This document shows positions 21,267 through 32,017 of a stretch of DNA of 64,000 bases, piece after piece (the stretch's first letter is position 1; each line of letters begins with the position of its first letter). The DNA is taken from the NCBI GenBank assembly GCA_002270565.1, contig NQMI01000030.1:248001-312000 (forward strand), written 5' to 3'. Source of the DNA: Stenocarpella maydis. Taxonomy: Eukaryota > Ascomycota > Sordariomycetes > Diaporthales > Diaporthaceae. The position numbers and the translations under genes are program-made. The notes beneath the pieces are model-generated. The model was not told where the DNA came from and ran no database searches. It saw only the letters and a list, made by a program, of their open reading frames with translations.

Positions 21267-22271
21267 GATCTCGAACCTCCCGTATCAAGCGGTAACTGTA
21301 CTACTGCGGTCGCTGGTTAGAACCGTGTGTTGCTCAGAGTAGATCGGATTCTGCGGCAAACTTCTTGGCCGGTATATGATGACTATTGATCAACCAGGGG
21401 GGCTTTTAAAAAGAAACAAACATGAACAGCTCAAGGCTGGCTAGCCATACCCTTGAATGTGTGGTTCATGGATACGTGGTAAATATCGTCGGCCTTTTGT
21501 GTAGCATGGTCTGTCTGCACAGGAAGAAGGAAGGTATGGTCAAACGAAGTTCTAGCTGTCCATATTTCCAGGTCAGATGGGGCTGTTTCATTCAGACCCC
21601 CTCGGGTAAGATCACACCGGGGGATGCATATCTGTTAATTGCAACTCATTGCATGCCGAAACGCAATCATTACCACCAAACAAGCCTCGAATACAAAATG
21701 ACCCAAGGCAGATAACACGCCTAGTCTATTAAAAATTACCTTCTATAACAGTTTTTTTAATAAAATATTATCTCTTCTTTATAATACTTATATAGCCTTA
21801 CTAAATACTTATATAATCTCTACTTTATTTACTTATTATTTAGGCTATAAGGCCCTTATTAATGAGGCTCCTAGCAGCCCTGGTACTTAATTACTTATAG
21901 CCCCTTCAGCTAACGTCGCCTCTAGCGATAGCTTCCTTTTTGGTCAGGCGACTTTTCACAAGAATCGACATACTCTACGGTCAACTTGTAGTGCCCGTCT
22001 CGAATATAATCAAATTATCGCTTTCACCCGCTCATACGGCAGGCACACTGCGCTGCCACGTGCCCATTTGCCAGAGCAAACTTTCTTGGCACCAACGACG
22101 TCTACGGAAACGTCAGCATTCAGGAAGGCTCATTAAATCACAAGGGTTCCCAGTCTTTACACACACAGCATATTTCGTTTCACGTGTTACTGACATCTTT
22201 GCCTGTTCCTTGTTGCCTCCAGACATTATCTCCCGTAAGTGCAACCAACTTGTGCCTGCACCGCAACGGAG
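21267..22271. other. Intergenic with short AT-rich relic
   Basis: The transporter 5' flank, then an AT-rich patch (about 21716-21900) of the same TpA-rich style as the large decayed block, probably a small RIP-mutated repeat relic such as a solo LTR. No open frame supported. Confidence 0.5.
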
Positions 22272-23016
22272 ATGGAGTGTACCACTCCAGCAAACGCCGC
22301 GACCTCTGGCTCTCGACTGGAAGTTGCGAAGGATGGTCTGCAAATCACGCTCCAAGCTCTCCGGCTCTCGGAGACCCCGCCTGCACAATCTAGCCACCGC
22401 GACCCAGTTCTCAAGCAATTGACTTCGAGAACATAACTGGCATTAGCAAAACTTCGACCTCTGGCCAAGAACCAAACACTCAAGTTGGCCTCGCAGTTCT
22501 AGACACAAGAGAGATAACTGCTTCAACACCGCGGGAAGACCTCATTTCAACGTACAACCTCACTACTGGTTCACATGAACATTACCGCTGGGCGCAATGA
22601 AAATCCCTTTTCGGAAAGCCTACAGTCATTCCTGCAAAGGATATGCTCACCAAAATCAAACATTGCATACCACAAAACCGCAATATTCTTTTAATTGGCC
22701 ACGATATCAGGCATGAAATAAGTGCTTTGTCGAGATTAAAGGCCGATTTTCAGGAACTATGTATTACTGGCCTACTAGATACGTTTCGGATCACCAGGTA
22801 AGCACCATTTTGTCGCAAGGAGCTGCTTAATGATGTCGCCTTCGAGACTGCTTAACCCCGAGTGCTAGAAATATGTTTCTAACACCGAACAGTCAAGTTA
22901 TTCCTCATCTTTCTCTCACGCTTAGTCAGCTTCTAACTAAGCTCGAGTGCCCACGCAATTGGCTTCATAATGCTAGAAACGATGTGAATTACACGTTACG
23001 GGCTCTATTACTTTGA
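22272..23016 (+). pseudogene. DEDDh exonuclease (Gfd2-like) pseudogene
   Basis: An RNase H-like exonuclease reading frame with two lesions. Exon 1 from ATG 22272 reads ...LQITLQALRLSETP..., and after a 2-nt frame slip at about 22411-22415 continues AIDFENITG (motif I, D-x-E). It then reads VGLAVLDTREI, a TGA at 22598-22600, KSLFGKP, and ILLIGHDIRHE (motif II). A 95-bp intron (22798..22892, donor GTAAGC, acceptor AACAG) leads to exon 2, VIPHLSLTLSQLL and HNARND followed by TLRALLL (motif III with catalytic His and Asp), ending TGA at 23014. The layout matches fungal Gfd2/YDR514C-like proteins, where motif III is usually HNAGND; here Gly is Arg. Conservation flanks both lesions, so decay is recent. 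No longer expressed as a full protein. Confidence 0.8.
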
Positions 23017-23939
23017 GGAGATTCGTGCCGAAAGGGCAGCTTAAAGGCTACTTAAAGCAGAGCAATCTCAATAATTCTCGACCCTGATGTCACGTTGAAC
23101 TTCTGTCGGCTATAAACCCTGGCACTGTCCGCAAAGGACTCGGAAGTAGAAGGGGTCAGAATACCAAGAGACAAAGCTGAACAGCAATTGGGATTACTTT
23201 TACGTGCTTGTTGTGACTTTCAGAGAGATACATCTGGATAAAACACATTTATTGACATAATAAAGTCCTGCAGGGTTGTTTAACAGCACGATAAGGGCAG
23301 GGGGCCGAAGTGAGAATCCTGCTTGTCAGAGCATGTGAGTGCGCCCAGACTCTTGGCCTGTGCAGGCCGTGCTCTTGATGTACGGGTGGGGATCCAACGT
23401 CACCGTCCTCACCAAACTCTCTGTAGTCCTCGGCGCAGAGGAGTGCAAGATAGCGATAGCGGCGGTTTGCCTATCTCAGATCTGACAGGTCGAGCAGGTC
23501 GCGTGGGCCCAAAGAGGGCAAGATTTGCGTTGTCTTGACTAACAGTTTGCTGCTTCTCCCCGCCCGTATCTGCTTGGTTCCCCGCAAGCCCAATGCTTCG
23601 ATATCCGGGGTCGGCTACAAACGGGTCTCGATCATCACCCACTCAGCCTCGGGCTCGCCATTTAGACTTTAGGAACAACTGGGTCATTTATGCGCTTGAG
23701 AATGGGCCAGTCTGCTTCTCAGTGGACGGGACAGGTGATAACGAGTATTGACTTAACAACGACTGCTTGTGCCGTCAGGCACCGCGGGTCACACAGAGTG
23801 CTCAAGTACTAGCTGACATCCCGGCGCCCTTCGTGTTGAACCTAGCTGCGACTTGGCGCAAATTTCTCCCACGCCAAGCAGCCGAGCAAGTGCCGTGGAA
23901 TACAAAGGCAGAGCAGATTGCCGAGCGTTGCAGTTCGTT

Positions 23940-23971
<32 letters not shown>

Positions 23972-24059
23972 CCTTTTCTGACAACACGCGACTCCACATT
24001 GGCGCTTTATCCCGAGGCTCCAGCCAGACGCAGACGCAGCCGCAGCCGCAGCCGCGAGA
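23017..24059. promoter_or_regulatory. 5' region of the amino-acid permease
   Basis: About 1 kb with no supported gene. Contains an uninterrupted run of 31 T residues (23942-23972), about 90 bp upstream of the permease start, plus GCAGCC repeats just before the ATG (about 24029-24054). Poly-dT tracts often exclude nucleosomes in promoters; this role is inferred. Confidence 0.5.
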
Positions 24060-26064
24060 ATGAAGCGCGACAGCACGACGGAGAAATGGCCGGCCTCAAA
24101 GGAGGGCAAGGACGAGGAGGCTGGGGACGTCAGGGTCTTGGACGACGGCACGCGCAACCTTATTGGTGCCCAGGACCAGCTTCAGCGAGGCCTGAAGAGC
24201 CGGCATATCCAGTTCCTCGCTCTTGGTGGAGCGTGAGCATCCACTCGGTCTTCCAATCAAGAACAATGAGCACGGTACTGACTTCGGGTGCAGTATTGGC
24301 ACTGGTCTCTTCATCGGTTCCGGTGCCATCCTCGAGATGGGCGGTCCGCTCTCCCTGCTACTCGGGTGTAAGTAATTTTTGCACCTATCTGATCCATACA
24401 TTGGTTGCTAACTACATTCTCTTGCCAGATTTGGCCATGATGGCATTGGTGTGGAATATCATGAACAATCTTGGTGAAATTGTAGTCTACCTTCCCTTGA
24501 AGGGTGCAACCGTTCCTTATTTTGTTGAGCGCTTTGTCGAGCCCAGTCTTGCTTTCGCTGCAGGATGGAACTACTGGTATGCATACGCAATTTTGGTGGC
24601 CGGTATGTTTTCCTTGTCGACTCTATTCCTACCCTTCAGAGCCATCATTTACCTCTCCCCCGGTCTTCCAACTCGCTACAACGAGCTGGAGGCTGGGTTG
24701 AGCTGTCGTTTTGCGTACCTCCGTATGTACAATACGGAGGTACACATGACAGATCCAATGCCTGATGAACTTCCATCTCGCCCCTTGGCCAGAACGAGTC
24801 GGCATTTCCCATTGCTAACTGCAACAACACAGCCGAGGCCAGTGCAGGGGCCATTATATTGGACTATTGGAACACGGCTGTCCCTTCAGCAGTTTGGATT
24901 GCCATAATCCTTGGCGTCAACCTCGGACTGAACATCTTTGCGGTCAAGATCTTCGGAGAGGCAGAGTTCTGGTTCGCTAGCATCAAGCTCATCACCATCA
25001 TCGGCCTCATCATCACAGGCCTCGTGATCATGTGCGGCGGAGCGCCGGATCGCCAGGCCATCGGCTTTTGGTACTGGCAGAAAGATGGGCCGATGAAGGA
25101 GTACCTTGTGGCGGGGGACACCGGCCGTTTCCTCGCCTTCTGGGCGGCATTCGCAAAGGCAGGGTTCGCCTTCATCACCTCGCCCGAACTGATCGCACTC
25201 GCTGCAGGAGAGACAGAGGCACCGAGGCGGAACATCCCCAAGGCCGCGCGCCGCTTCATCTGGCGGCTTGCCATTTTCTACGGACTCGGCGCCTTCATGA
25301 TAGGGACCATCTGCCCCGCGGACGACCCGCGGCTTCTCAGCGGCACGTCCAACGCCACGGCCAGCCCGTGGGTGATCGGCATCAGCCTCAGGGGCATTCC
25401 CGTCCTCAACCACGTCATCAACGGCGCTGTCCTCACGTCCGCCTGGTCTGCCGGCAATGCGTTCCTCTACTCCGGGTCCAGGATCCTGTACAGTCTGGCA
25501 CTGAACGGCCAGGCGCCCAACATCTTTGCCAGGACGGGCAAGTCCAAGACGCCCTTCATGGCCATCCTCGCGACCTGGGCCGTCGGCCTCCTCTCCTTCC
25601 TGAGCGTGAGCCGCACCAGCGCCGTCGTCTTTGACTGGTTTGTCAACATCTCGACCATCAGTGGGTTCATCGCCTGGGTCGTCTGCATTATTACCTATAT
25701 CCGCTTCAGGAGCGCCATGGAGTTCCGCGGCCTGCTGCACACGCTGCCATTCAAGACCCCGCTTCAGCCCTACGCGACCTACTTCGTGCTGTTCGTCCTG
25801 GTCGTGTTGACCCTCACAAACGGCTTTGCCGTCTTCTTCCCCAGCCAGTGGGACGTCGCCAGCTTCCTGGCTGCTTACATCACCCTCCCCATCTTCTTGG
25901 CTTTGTACATCGGCCACAAGATTTGGTTTAGAACGCCGCTTGCCAGGAAGACCGAGGACATTGATGTGATCACCGGTGTGCGGGAGATGGATGCGTTGGA
26001 GGCTGAGGATGTTCCGCCGGTCCCCAAGAACTGGCTCGAGAAGGCTTGGTTCTGGTTGGCTTAG
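24060..26064 (+). CDS. Amino-acid permease (APC/YAT family)
   Basis: Four exons, join(24060..24232, 24294..24367, 24429..24602, 24833..26064), 550 residues. All three introns are GT-AG and join conserved residues. Plasma-membrane proton symporter with about 12 helices. LALGGAIGTGLFIGSG at the first helix is the substrate-binding signature of fungal amino-acid permeases, followed by GGPLSLLLGY, then GEIVVYLPLKGATVPY, FTSPEL-like FITSPELIALAAGET, and SAGNAFLYSGSRILYSLA. The C-terminus ends KNWLEKAWFWLA. The substrate class cannot be read from sequence. Intron 3 (230 bp) is unusually long and contains a perfect hairpin (24716-24742). Confidence 0.96.
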
Positions 26065-26404
26065 ATTTCTTGATATTCTTGTTGACATTTTGAAAGAAAT
26101 TAGACCCCGGTACCTACAATATATTACAGACTTTTATACTTCGGAACCCATCATCATCCGCACTTGAATGTTCCGAGCCTTCCTATTACAGCACCTGACC
26201 GCATTCCGTTCGTAAATTTACATGGCCGGGATGCTACTAGAGATTTATAATCTCCAACCCAGCATCACACCACCCATCCCACTTTTGCCGCAGAGGATGC
26301 ATCGGCTGTGCGTATCATGATTTGAGCCCCAATGCCTATCGCGGTCAGGTGCCCCGAGAAGCGTAGGCCTCTTGTATTCCCTTCTCTCCGGTTCCATTTT
26401 GAGA
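26065..26404. other. Intergenic between convergent genes
   Basis: 3' flanks of the permease and of the coiled-coil gene. Nothing further seen. Confidence 0.5.
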
Positions 26405-27139
26405 TCAGGTGCTCGTTATTTGGCTGAAGAACTGGATTCTTTGTTGGATGGTGCCTGATTTCACAGGAACCGGCCGCTTTGGTGCAGGATCTACCGGCTT
26501 TAGGGTTGTCGCCCTGAGATCCGTCGACTTGGGATCCGTCAGCTTGGGATCTAACGGTTTGGAGCCCATAGGTTTTGACTCCGTAAGCTCCGCTTTTATC
26601 AGCTGGATATCAGTCGAGTTCGGGTCCGACTTGGGATCCATCTGCTTGTGTTGATCACCCCTTGGCTGCTCGCTCCTCGGCTCGTCCTCTTGCTTCACAA
26701 GTTCCACGCCTGACTGCATCTTCTTGTGCAAGAGTTCAAGCTCTGCCTGGAGTCCCTCCAGTTCCCGTCTGACTTGGGTTGCCGAGCCCTGGATTTCGTC
26801 AAGTCGGTTTGAACACCGGTCAAGTTGTGCTGTGGTCCGGCTTAGACTGTTCCCCAGCCAGAAACTTTCTTGGAGATCGCCGAGGCCCCTTGCAGACTGT
26901 ATTGGTAAAGGAGGCACCGGAGGTTGGTTCTTGTACTGCAGTGCTCGCAACGAACCAAGCAACGCTCCGTTGGACTTGACATGACGGACTGTCTTGCGGG
27001 GCCGTGCGAAGTCGGTGCGCTGGATTGGGTTGGGTGTTAACCCCGGATGTGACGCCCCGGCCTGGACATTATCAGTAGCAGCCGGAGCCACCCTGTCTTG
27101 ACTGCCTTGACGGAAGAAAATGCTGAATCTTGGAACCAT
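26405..27139 (-). CDS. Hypothetical protein with coiled coil and DPK repeats
   Basis: Single exon, 244 residues from the ATG ending at 27139 (AAAATGGTTCC context); the frame is open 63 bp further upstream. The basic N-terminus MVPRFSIFFRQG is followed by a disordered region. A coiled coil at about residues 105-145 (LDRCSNRLDEIQ, LEGLQAELELLHKKM) comes next, then a tail of degenerate short repeats (SKPMGSKPLDPKLTDPKSTD) rich in Lys, Asp and Pro. No catalytic motif. Could be a scaffold or nuclear protein; I do not recognise the family. Codon use is less GC-biased than neighbours. Confidence 0.6.
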   Translation of the reverse strand: MVPRFSIFFRQGSQDRVAPAATDNVQAGASHPGLTPNPIQRTDFARPRKTVRHVKSNGALLGSLRALQYKNQPPVPPLPIQSARGLGDLQESFWLGNSLSRTTAQLDRCSNRLDEIQGSATQVRRELEGLQAELELLHKKMQSGVELVKQEDEPRSEQPRGDQHKQMDPKSDPNSTDIQLIKAELTESKPMGSKPLDPKLTDPKSTDLRATTLKPVDPAPKRPVPVKSGTIQQRIQFFSQITST

Positions 27140-29161
27140 TTTTTTTTTCCGGTTGTGGGATAAGGGGTAATTCCAAGAACAAGAAGACGCATCTGTGGAC
27201 ACTCTGTGCTTTAATGTACTGATGTGATGACCTAGTTAGTAGCACAGACTGCAGGTGGTGTTTTAACTTATGCGACCAGTTTGCGCTGTGGGTGTTTTAA
27301 GGTTTGACTCCGACGTGCATCGACCCTTGCCTTCCTTGCCTCACGGGCCTATTTTCCCGTCACCTGTTTCAAGACGGTCTAGTCTTGGTGTTGCACAGAG
27401 TGAACCGCATCTTGTCGTTCGTCCACGCCTCGCCCAGCATGCATTGTCCCGATGCCCCCAGACACTGTCCCGTCGATCCCGTCTTGGAGCACAGACTCAT
27501 CTGCACAACAATTTCTCTGGGCGTGCTGGGCTTGGCTCCCCTCCATTTCAGACACATGCCTGGAAAAGCCAACCTGCCGCAGATCCTCTCTGACCTCGCC
27601 TTCAACTCAGAATCTCCGGACTTAGCTTCGCGGGCCGTTGAGATTTTACTGCACCTCGCGGTTGTGGAAGGAGCATCCTCGGTGTTTGAATTGGATCGGT
27701 TCTACCCAGAATAGCTACCTAGGTACATACACCCTCGTCCCCAGAACCAACAACCACAGCACGTTTTCAGGTTGATCATATCTTTCAGCATCAGCATCCG
27801 AAGCTTGCAGACTTACCCCTTTCCGGTTTGGAACTGCGGAAAGCCACATGGAGTTCAAGAAGGGTGGAAGGATCTTCGAACATGTAAATTTGCAGTTCTC
27901 CCGCCAACGACCTAGAGTTGCAGGTCCCACCAACCGCAACACATTTACTGGGATAAAGGCATGCCATGGTTCAGGAAGGAGAGACTTCTCATACACTGAA
28001 GCCAACTGAAAGTCGGCTTGACTTGCTATGCACCAAGGTACCACTGCTGCAGTCATTGCAAGGGCACTAGGGAGGAGATATTGGTGGGCAGAGTTTGCTA
28101 TTGGCCAGCAAAATAAATTCCCGACGCTAAACTTAGTGTCATAGTTGTCGCCTCCAACGCAAATAAGAGCACAATTCGTCTAAACGTTGGCTTGTAAAAC
28201 CATTGCTTGCAAACAAATTCTTGCAACAGCCAGCTTCCCACGCGGTCCAGAAATCTAGAAAATATCAGAAGTCCGTACCCCCAGGAAGGCTTTTTAAAGG
28301 AGAAAGACGGAAGCCTGAACAAAGATTTCTCGGCCGAGCAACGTGTCAGTCAATGGTTATTACTCATCAGGCAGAAGGGAATTTACAAGACCTGGGCACC
28401 CTACATGAAGCCGTGTCATCTCCACAACAAAGGCGGTGCATGATCAGTAAGGCCCTCAGTGCCAGGAGTAAATAGCGCATCTACTTGTTCAATATTTCAT
28501 CCATGCAGGCAACTGATGATCACTGGGACATACCTAGGTAGCGGGAGGGAACGTAAGCTGTGACCGAAACTCCAGTGGTGGTTGAACTGTGAGCTAAATA
28601 TTCACCCATCATTTAGTGGCGATCATGGAGGCTGGCAAAGTGCAGGCCGGCTTTGACGTATTGCTGTAAATATCTGTCCATTTGGCGGGGTCAAAATCAT
28701 AGGACCCATATCGATATCGCAACAACATCCAGCCAAGAAAGGACCACCGGGCAAATCCTCTGATCACCTGGTTATGGAGGCCTTGAATTCTGCCAGGATC
28801 TCATGGCGAATTTGTCCTGTTTGCATGCAAGTGGCGTCCAAGCCAAAGTGGCTGCCTCACAAGGCCATAGTGAACACGAAACAAGGCAACTTGGTCTCGA
28901 GGCTCGACGCGTGAACTCGCCAGGTCGCACATAAAGAGGCAGCTTCGTCCGAATCACACATTCACTGCTATTTTGACTACCTCGTACACTGTCAATTTCG
29001 CGACCGACTTCAAACAATCAAGCCTTCAACTTCATCGAGCCCGACTAGATAGGAACCTGGAAGGTGACACCTCTGCTTCCCAAACCTCAAGCTCTTCAAG
29101 AGGTCCATCTACCTGACGCGACCTCCTTCCCAAGGCAACCCACGCCAGTCAATGACTCATC
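27140..29161. other. Intergenic
   Basis: No confident gene. A plus-strand frame at 27304-27714 (136 codons, ending FELDRFYPE) has no recognisable domain. Two exact copies of the palindrome TACCTAGGTA occur at 27716 and 28531. The last 200 bp are the 5' region of the next gene. Confidence 0.4.
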
Positions 29162-31110
29162 ATGGCAATTGATCGCGATCCTGCACAAACGAGTACCATG
29201 CCAGGCCGTTCCAACCGGACGCCGGGCGCAACTGTGCCGTCGGAGCGAGATCTCCGTGCCCGTCGAAGAGAGATGGGACTGCCAGTGGCCGCAACCCACG
29301 AGGATATCCCTACTCAAGACCAAAGTGCCCCGAAGAGGAAGAAGCAGTTGGCGGACTCCGATGACGAGTTCGAAGAGGTTCGTAAGACCGTGAAGATGTA
29401 ATCAAGCTAAATATTCAGACCTTACTAACCCTACCACCAACCCAGTTTACGAACAGCAGTGAGAACTACTCAACCTCCGAGTCAGACGAGGATCACGCGT
29501 CCGACGATCATCGAGCCGCCAGTGGAAGCGGCCGCGGGCGCGATATTATTCTGCTTCAGGACAGCAGGTTCTCGTCGGACCGCACCCGCATGCGGCACTG
29601 GCACGAGCTCCGATATGTCCGATCGCTGTGGTCCCGAGAGAAGGAGGACAAGTTGCTCCAAGACTTTGCCAGCATTACCGACGGGGACGGCGTGCAGTCT
29701 ACCAGCAACGCCGTGCTCTGGACAGCATCCTTCGATCGGTATGGCGTCCCACCCAGCGACATTTTCACGTATGGTATCCGCCCGCACCCCAGCTGCCTCA
29801 GGGGCACGAGAAAAAAGCTACTGGGCCCCCAGTTCTGCGATTGTCTGGCCGCCGCCATGGTCCACCCAATCTTCCAGGGCGACGCGGCGCTTCTGCGCTA
29901 TATCCTCCAGGCGGTCGTCCGCATACGCGTCGATATGCACGTGCCACCGATGGGTACCATGCCCAGCATGGACGACTCCGACTTCGATCAGGTGAATGTC
30001 CTCGCCGAGACGCTCCTCTTGGAGGAGGACACGCCGGAGGAGCGCACGCTCATGCACGCCGACGCATACCTGATCATCTCCCAGAGACGCGGGGCTAGGT
30101 CCCACCCCGACATCGTCATGCTCGAGGACCTGCTCACTGCCCACTTCGCCAGCAAGGGATACGCACATTCTGCACCCAGGGATGACGCGCCCTACGCACG
30201 GTGCCTCTTCTACGTGCAGTTGTGGGATCTCCAGTTCCTCCTCGGCGTCCTGGACGGCCTTCCACTCCGCGCTCCATACCGGTACCTCAGCGTGGACAAG
30301 TACAAGGCAATGTGGATCAACGACACCCACAAGATCCAAGGCCACTTTGCCGATAAAATGGACGACTTGGTTCAGCAGTGGTTCCTCAGCGACGAGCGCA
30401 ACTACAGAATCCGGCAGGCTCTGAAGCGCGAAAACCCACAGAAGCGTCTATATGACATCCCGGAGGAAGACTTCAGTCCTACGTACGCCAGATCCCAGTT
30501 CGTGACAGATAAGATGCGGGCCGTGCTTGAGGGCGAATACCTCGAGGCTCTTTGCCATCCTCGTCCACTGGAGGACACCTCTCCACAGAATCCCGCGGCT
30601 TCCAGTCCTGACGCTGCCGATCATTTTGGCTCCCAGAGCCCTGCCGCAGGGGTTTCGGATGCGACTACTGACGCCGCTGCCAGCGATGTTACCGGAAAGG
30701 AAGACCAAGGAAATAGCACCAGGGCGGTGGAGTACCCTGTGAGCACGGTTGGTTCGCCCCGGGATATCCCCATGACGAGCACAGACGAGAAATCCACCAC
30801 GGCCACCCCAGGTGCCGGTCTCGGTGACCAAAGGACGACCTCACCTGAATCTGAGGTCAGGTCGGACGCCGAGACCGACGTCGGTGAGCACACCAATGGC
30901 GAGAACTGCAATGACGACAGGGCATATGATGGAGATCCCGACGAGACTGAAGACGAAGAAGACCAAATGCAACCTCGCAGCCGGACCAGCTTTATCTCGG
31001 TTCAATCTGTTGCAAGCTCGCAGTCAGAGGATGATCAGGATGACAACCTCTACGGCCACAGTCACGGGCTCTTTCCCCGTCGGGGGCCGCCTCCCTCTGA
31101 TCACGAGTAA
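29162..31110 (+). CDS. Hypothetical fungal protein, acidic/disordered tail
   Basis: Two exons, join(29162..29377, 29446..31110), 626 residues. The 68-bp intron (donor GTTCGT, acceptor ACCCAG, branch-like CTAAC) removes stops and keeps frame. The N-terminal ~140 residues are charged and Ser-rich with KRKK, a possible nuclear signal, and ADSDDEFEE. A folded centre (about 145-430) is helix-rich, with conserved-looking stretches RMRHWHELRYVRSLWSREK, YGIRPHPSC and LSVDKYKAMWINDTHKI. The C-terminal 190 residues are Asp/Glu/Ser/Thr-rich and disordered. No known domain recognised. Strong GC3 codon bias supports a real gene. Confidence 0.82.
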
Positions 31111-32017
31111 AGGAGACTTTGATGCTCCAGGAGTCTCGGAAAAAGCGTCGAGCATTGTGGTAAAGGCTCAACTCATCAGTCATCGGTGTCTTCACACACA
31201 GAACGAGGGTAGAGGACTCGAAACCATTGAGTTGGCATTACATGAGGGTGGAAGGAGTAAGACCAAAAATGCGGGGTGAGATATAGTTGCGATCTCTGGG
31301 CTTGACTTGGGCATACGAACCATGAGTGCTAGTGAGTATGTGGGAGGGTTTGTAAAGTCCTTTCTAGCCAGCAGTGTCACTACAGCACCATTAGTCATGC
31401 GGTCAATAGGGGGAGGGGGTGAGACAGGAACAACCCCGTAGGCATCACTGGAGGGTCAAGCCAGCCATGAAACTTAGGCCCCGGCGTTTATAGGATTGAT
31501 TCTTGATACCCAGTGGTAGATAGCCTCTTCATTCTGCAGTTATTGACTCGGACGAAGCACCGGCCGAGGCATTCACGTAGAAATTGTTTTCAGCAGCCAA
31601 ACCACGCAGCCTGTGGCTAGTTATGACCCGGCCAACTGCCACCAGTTTTGTATGCCACTTCTTTTTTGTAGCGACAAGTCGTAACCTAGCAGTTTGTGTT
31701 GACCCAAGCAACTGTCTCTGGTGCTCAGGCCAACAACACCCAGGCTTGATCCTCCCGAGGCAGCACTTGCAGCACTACGCGTGAACAGGTAAGCAAACCT
31801 TCTTCCCTCGAGAGATAGAAACAAGTCTCCAAGTGACACCTTCTCGTCGCCCAGCTTCCCACCTCTTGACTTGACTTCCCAGGCGCTGTCGTCCCCTGCC
31901 CCACCGTCGCTGAGGCGTCAGCTACCACCAAGCCCTTTGCCTGTGAGGCTGTAAAGCCCACACACAACGCGTTCTAGGACCGTGACGAAGGCTCACTCGC
32001 CAGCGACAGCGACAGCG
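31111..32017. other. Intergenic between tandem genes
   Basis: 3' flank of the previous gene and 5' flank of the zinc-knuckle gene, including CT-rich stretches typical of fungal promoters near 31840-31930. No gene seen. Confidence 0.5.

Noticed and set aside
24886..26088. A 400-codon open frame antisense to the permease
   Set aside because: It mirrors the high-GC3 permease exon and has no domain. Such antisense frames arise from codon bias.
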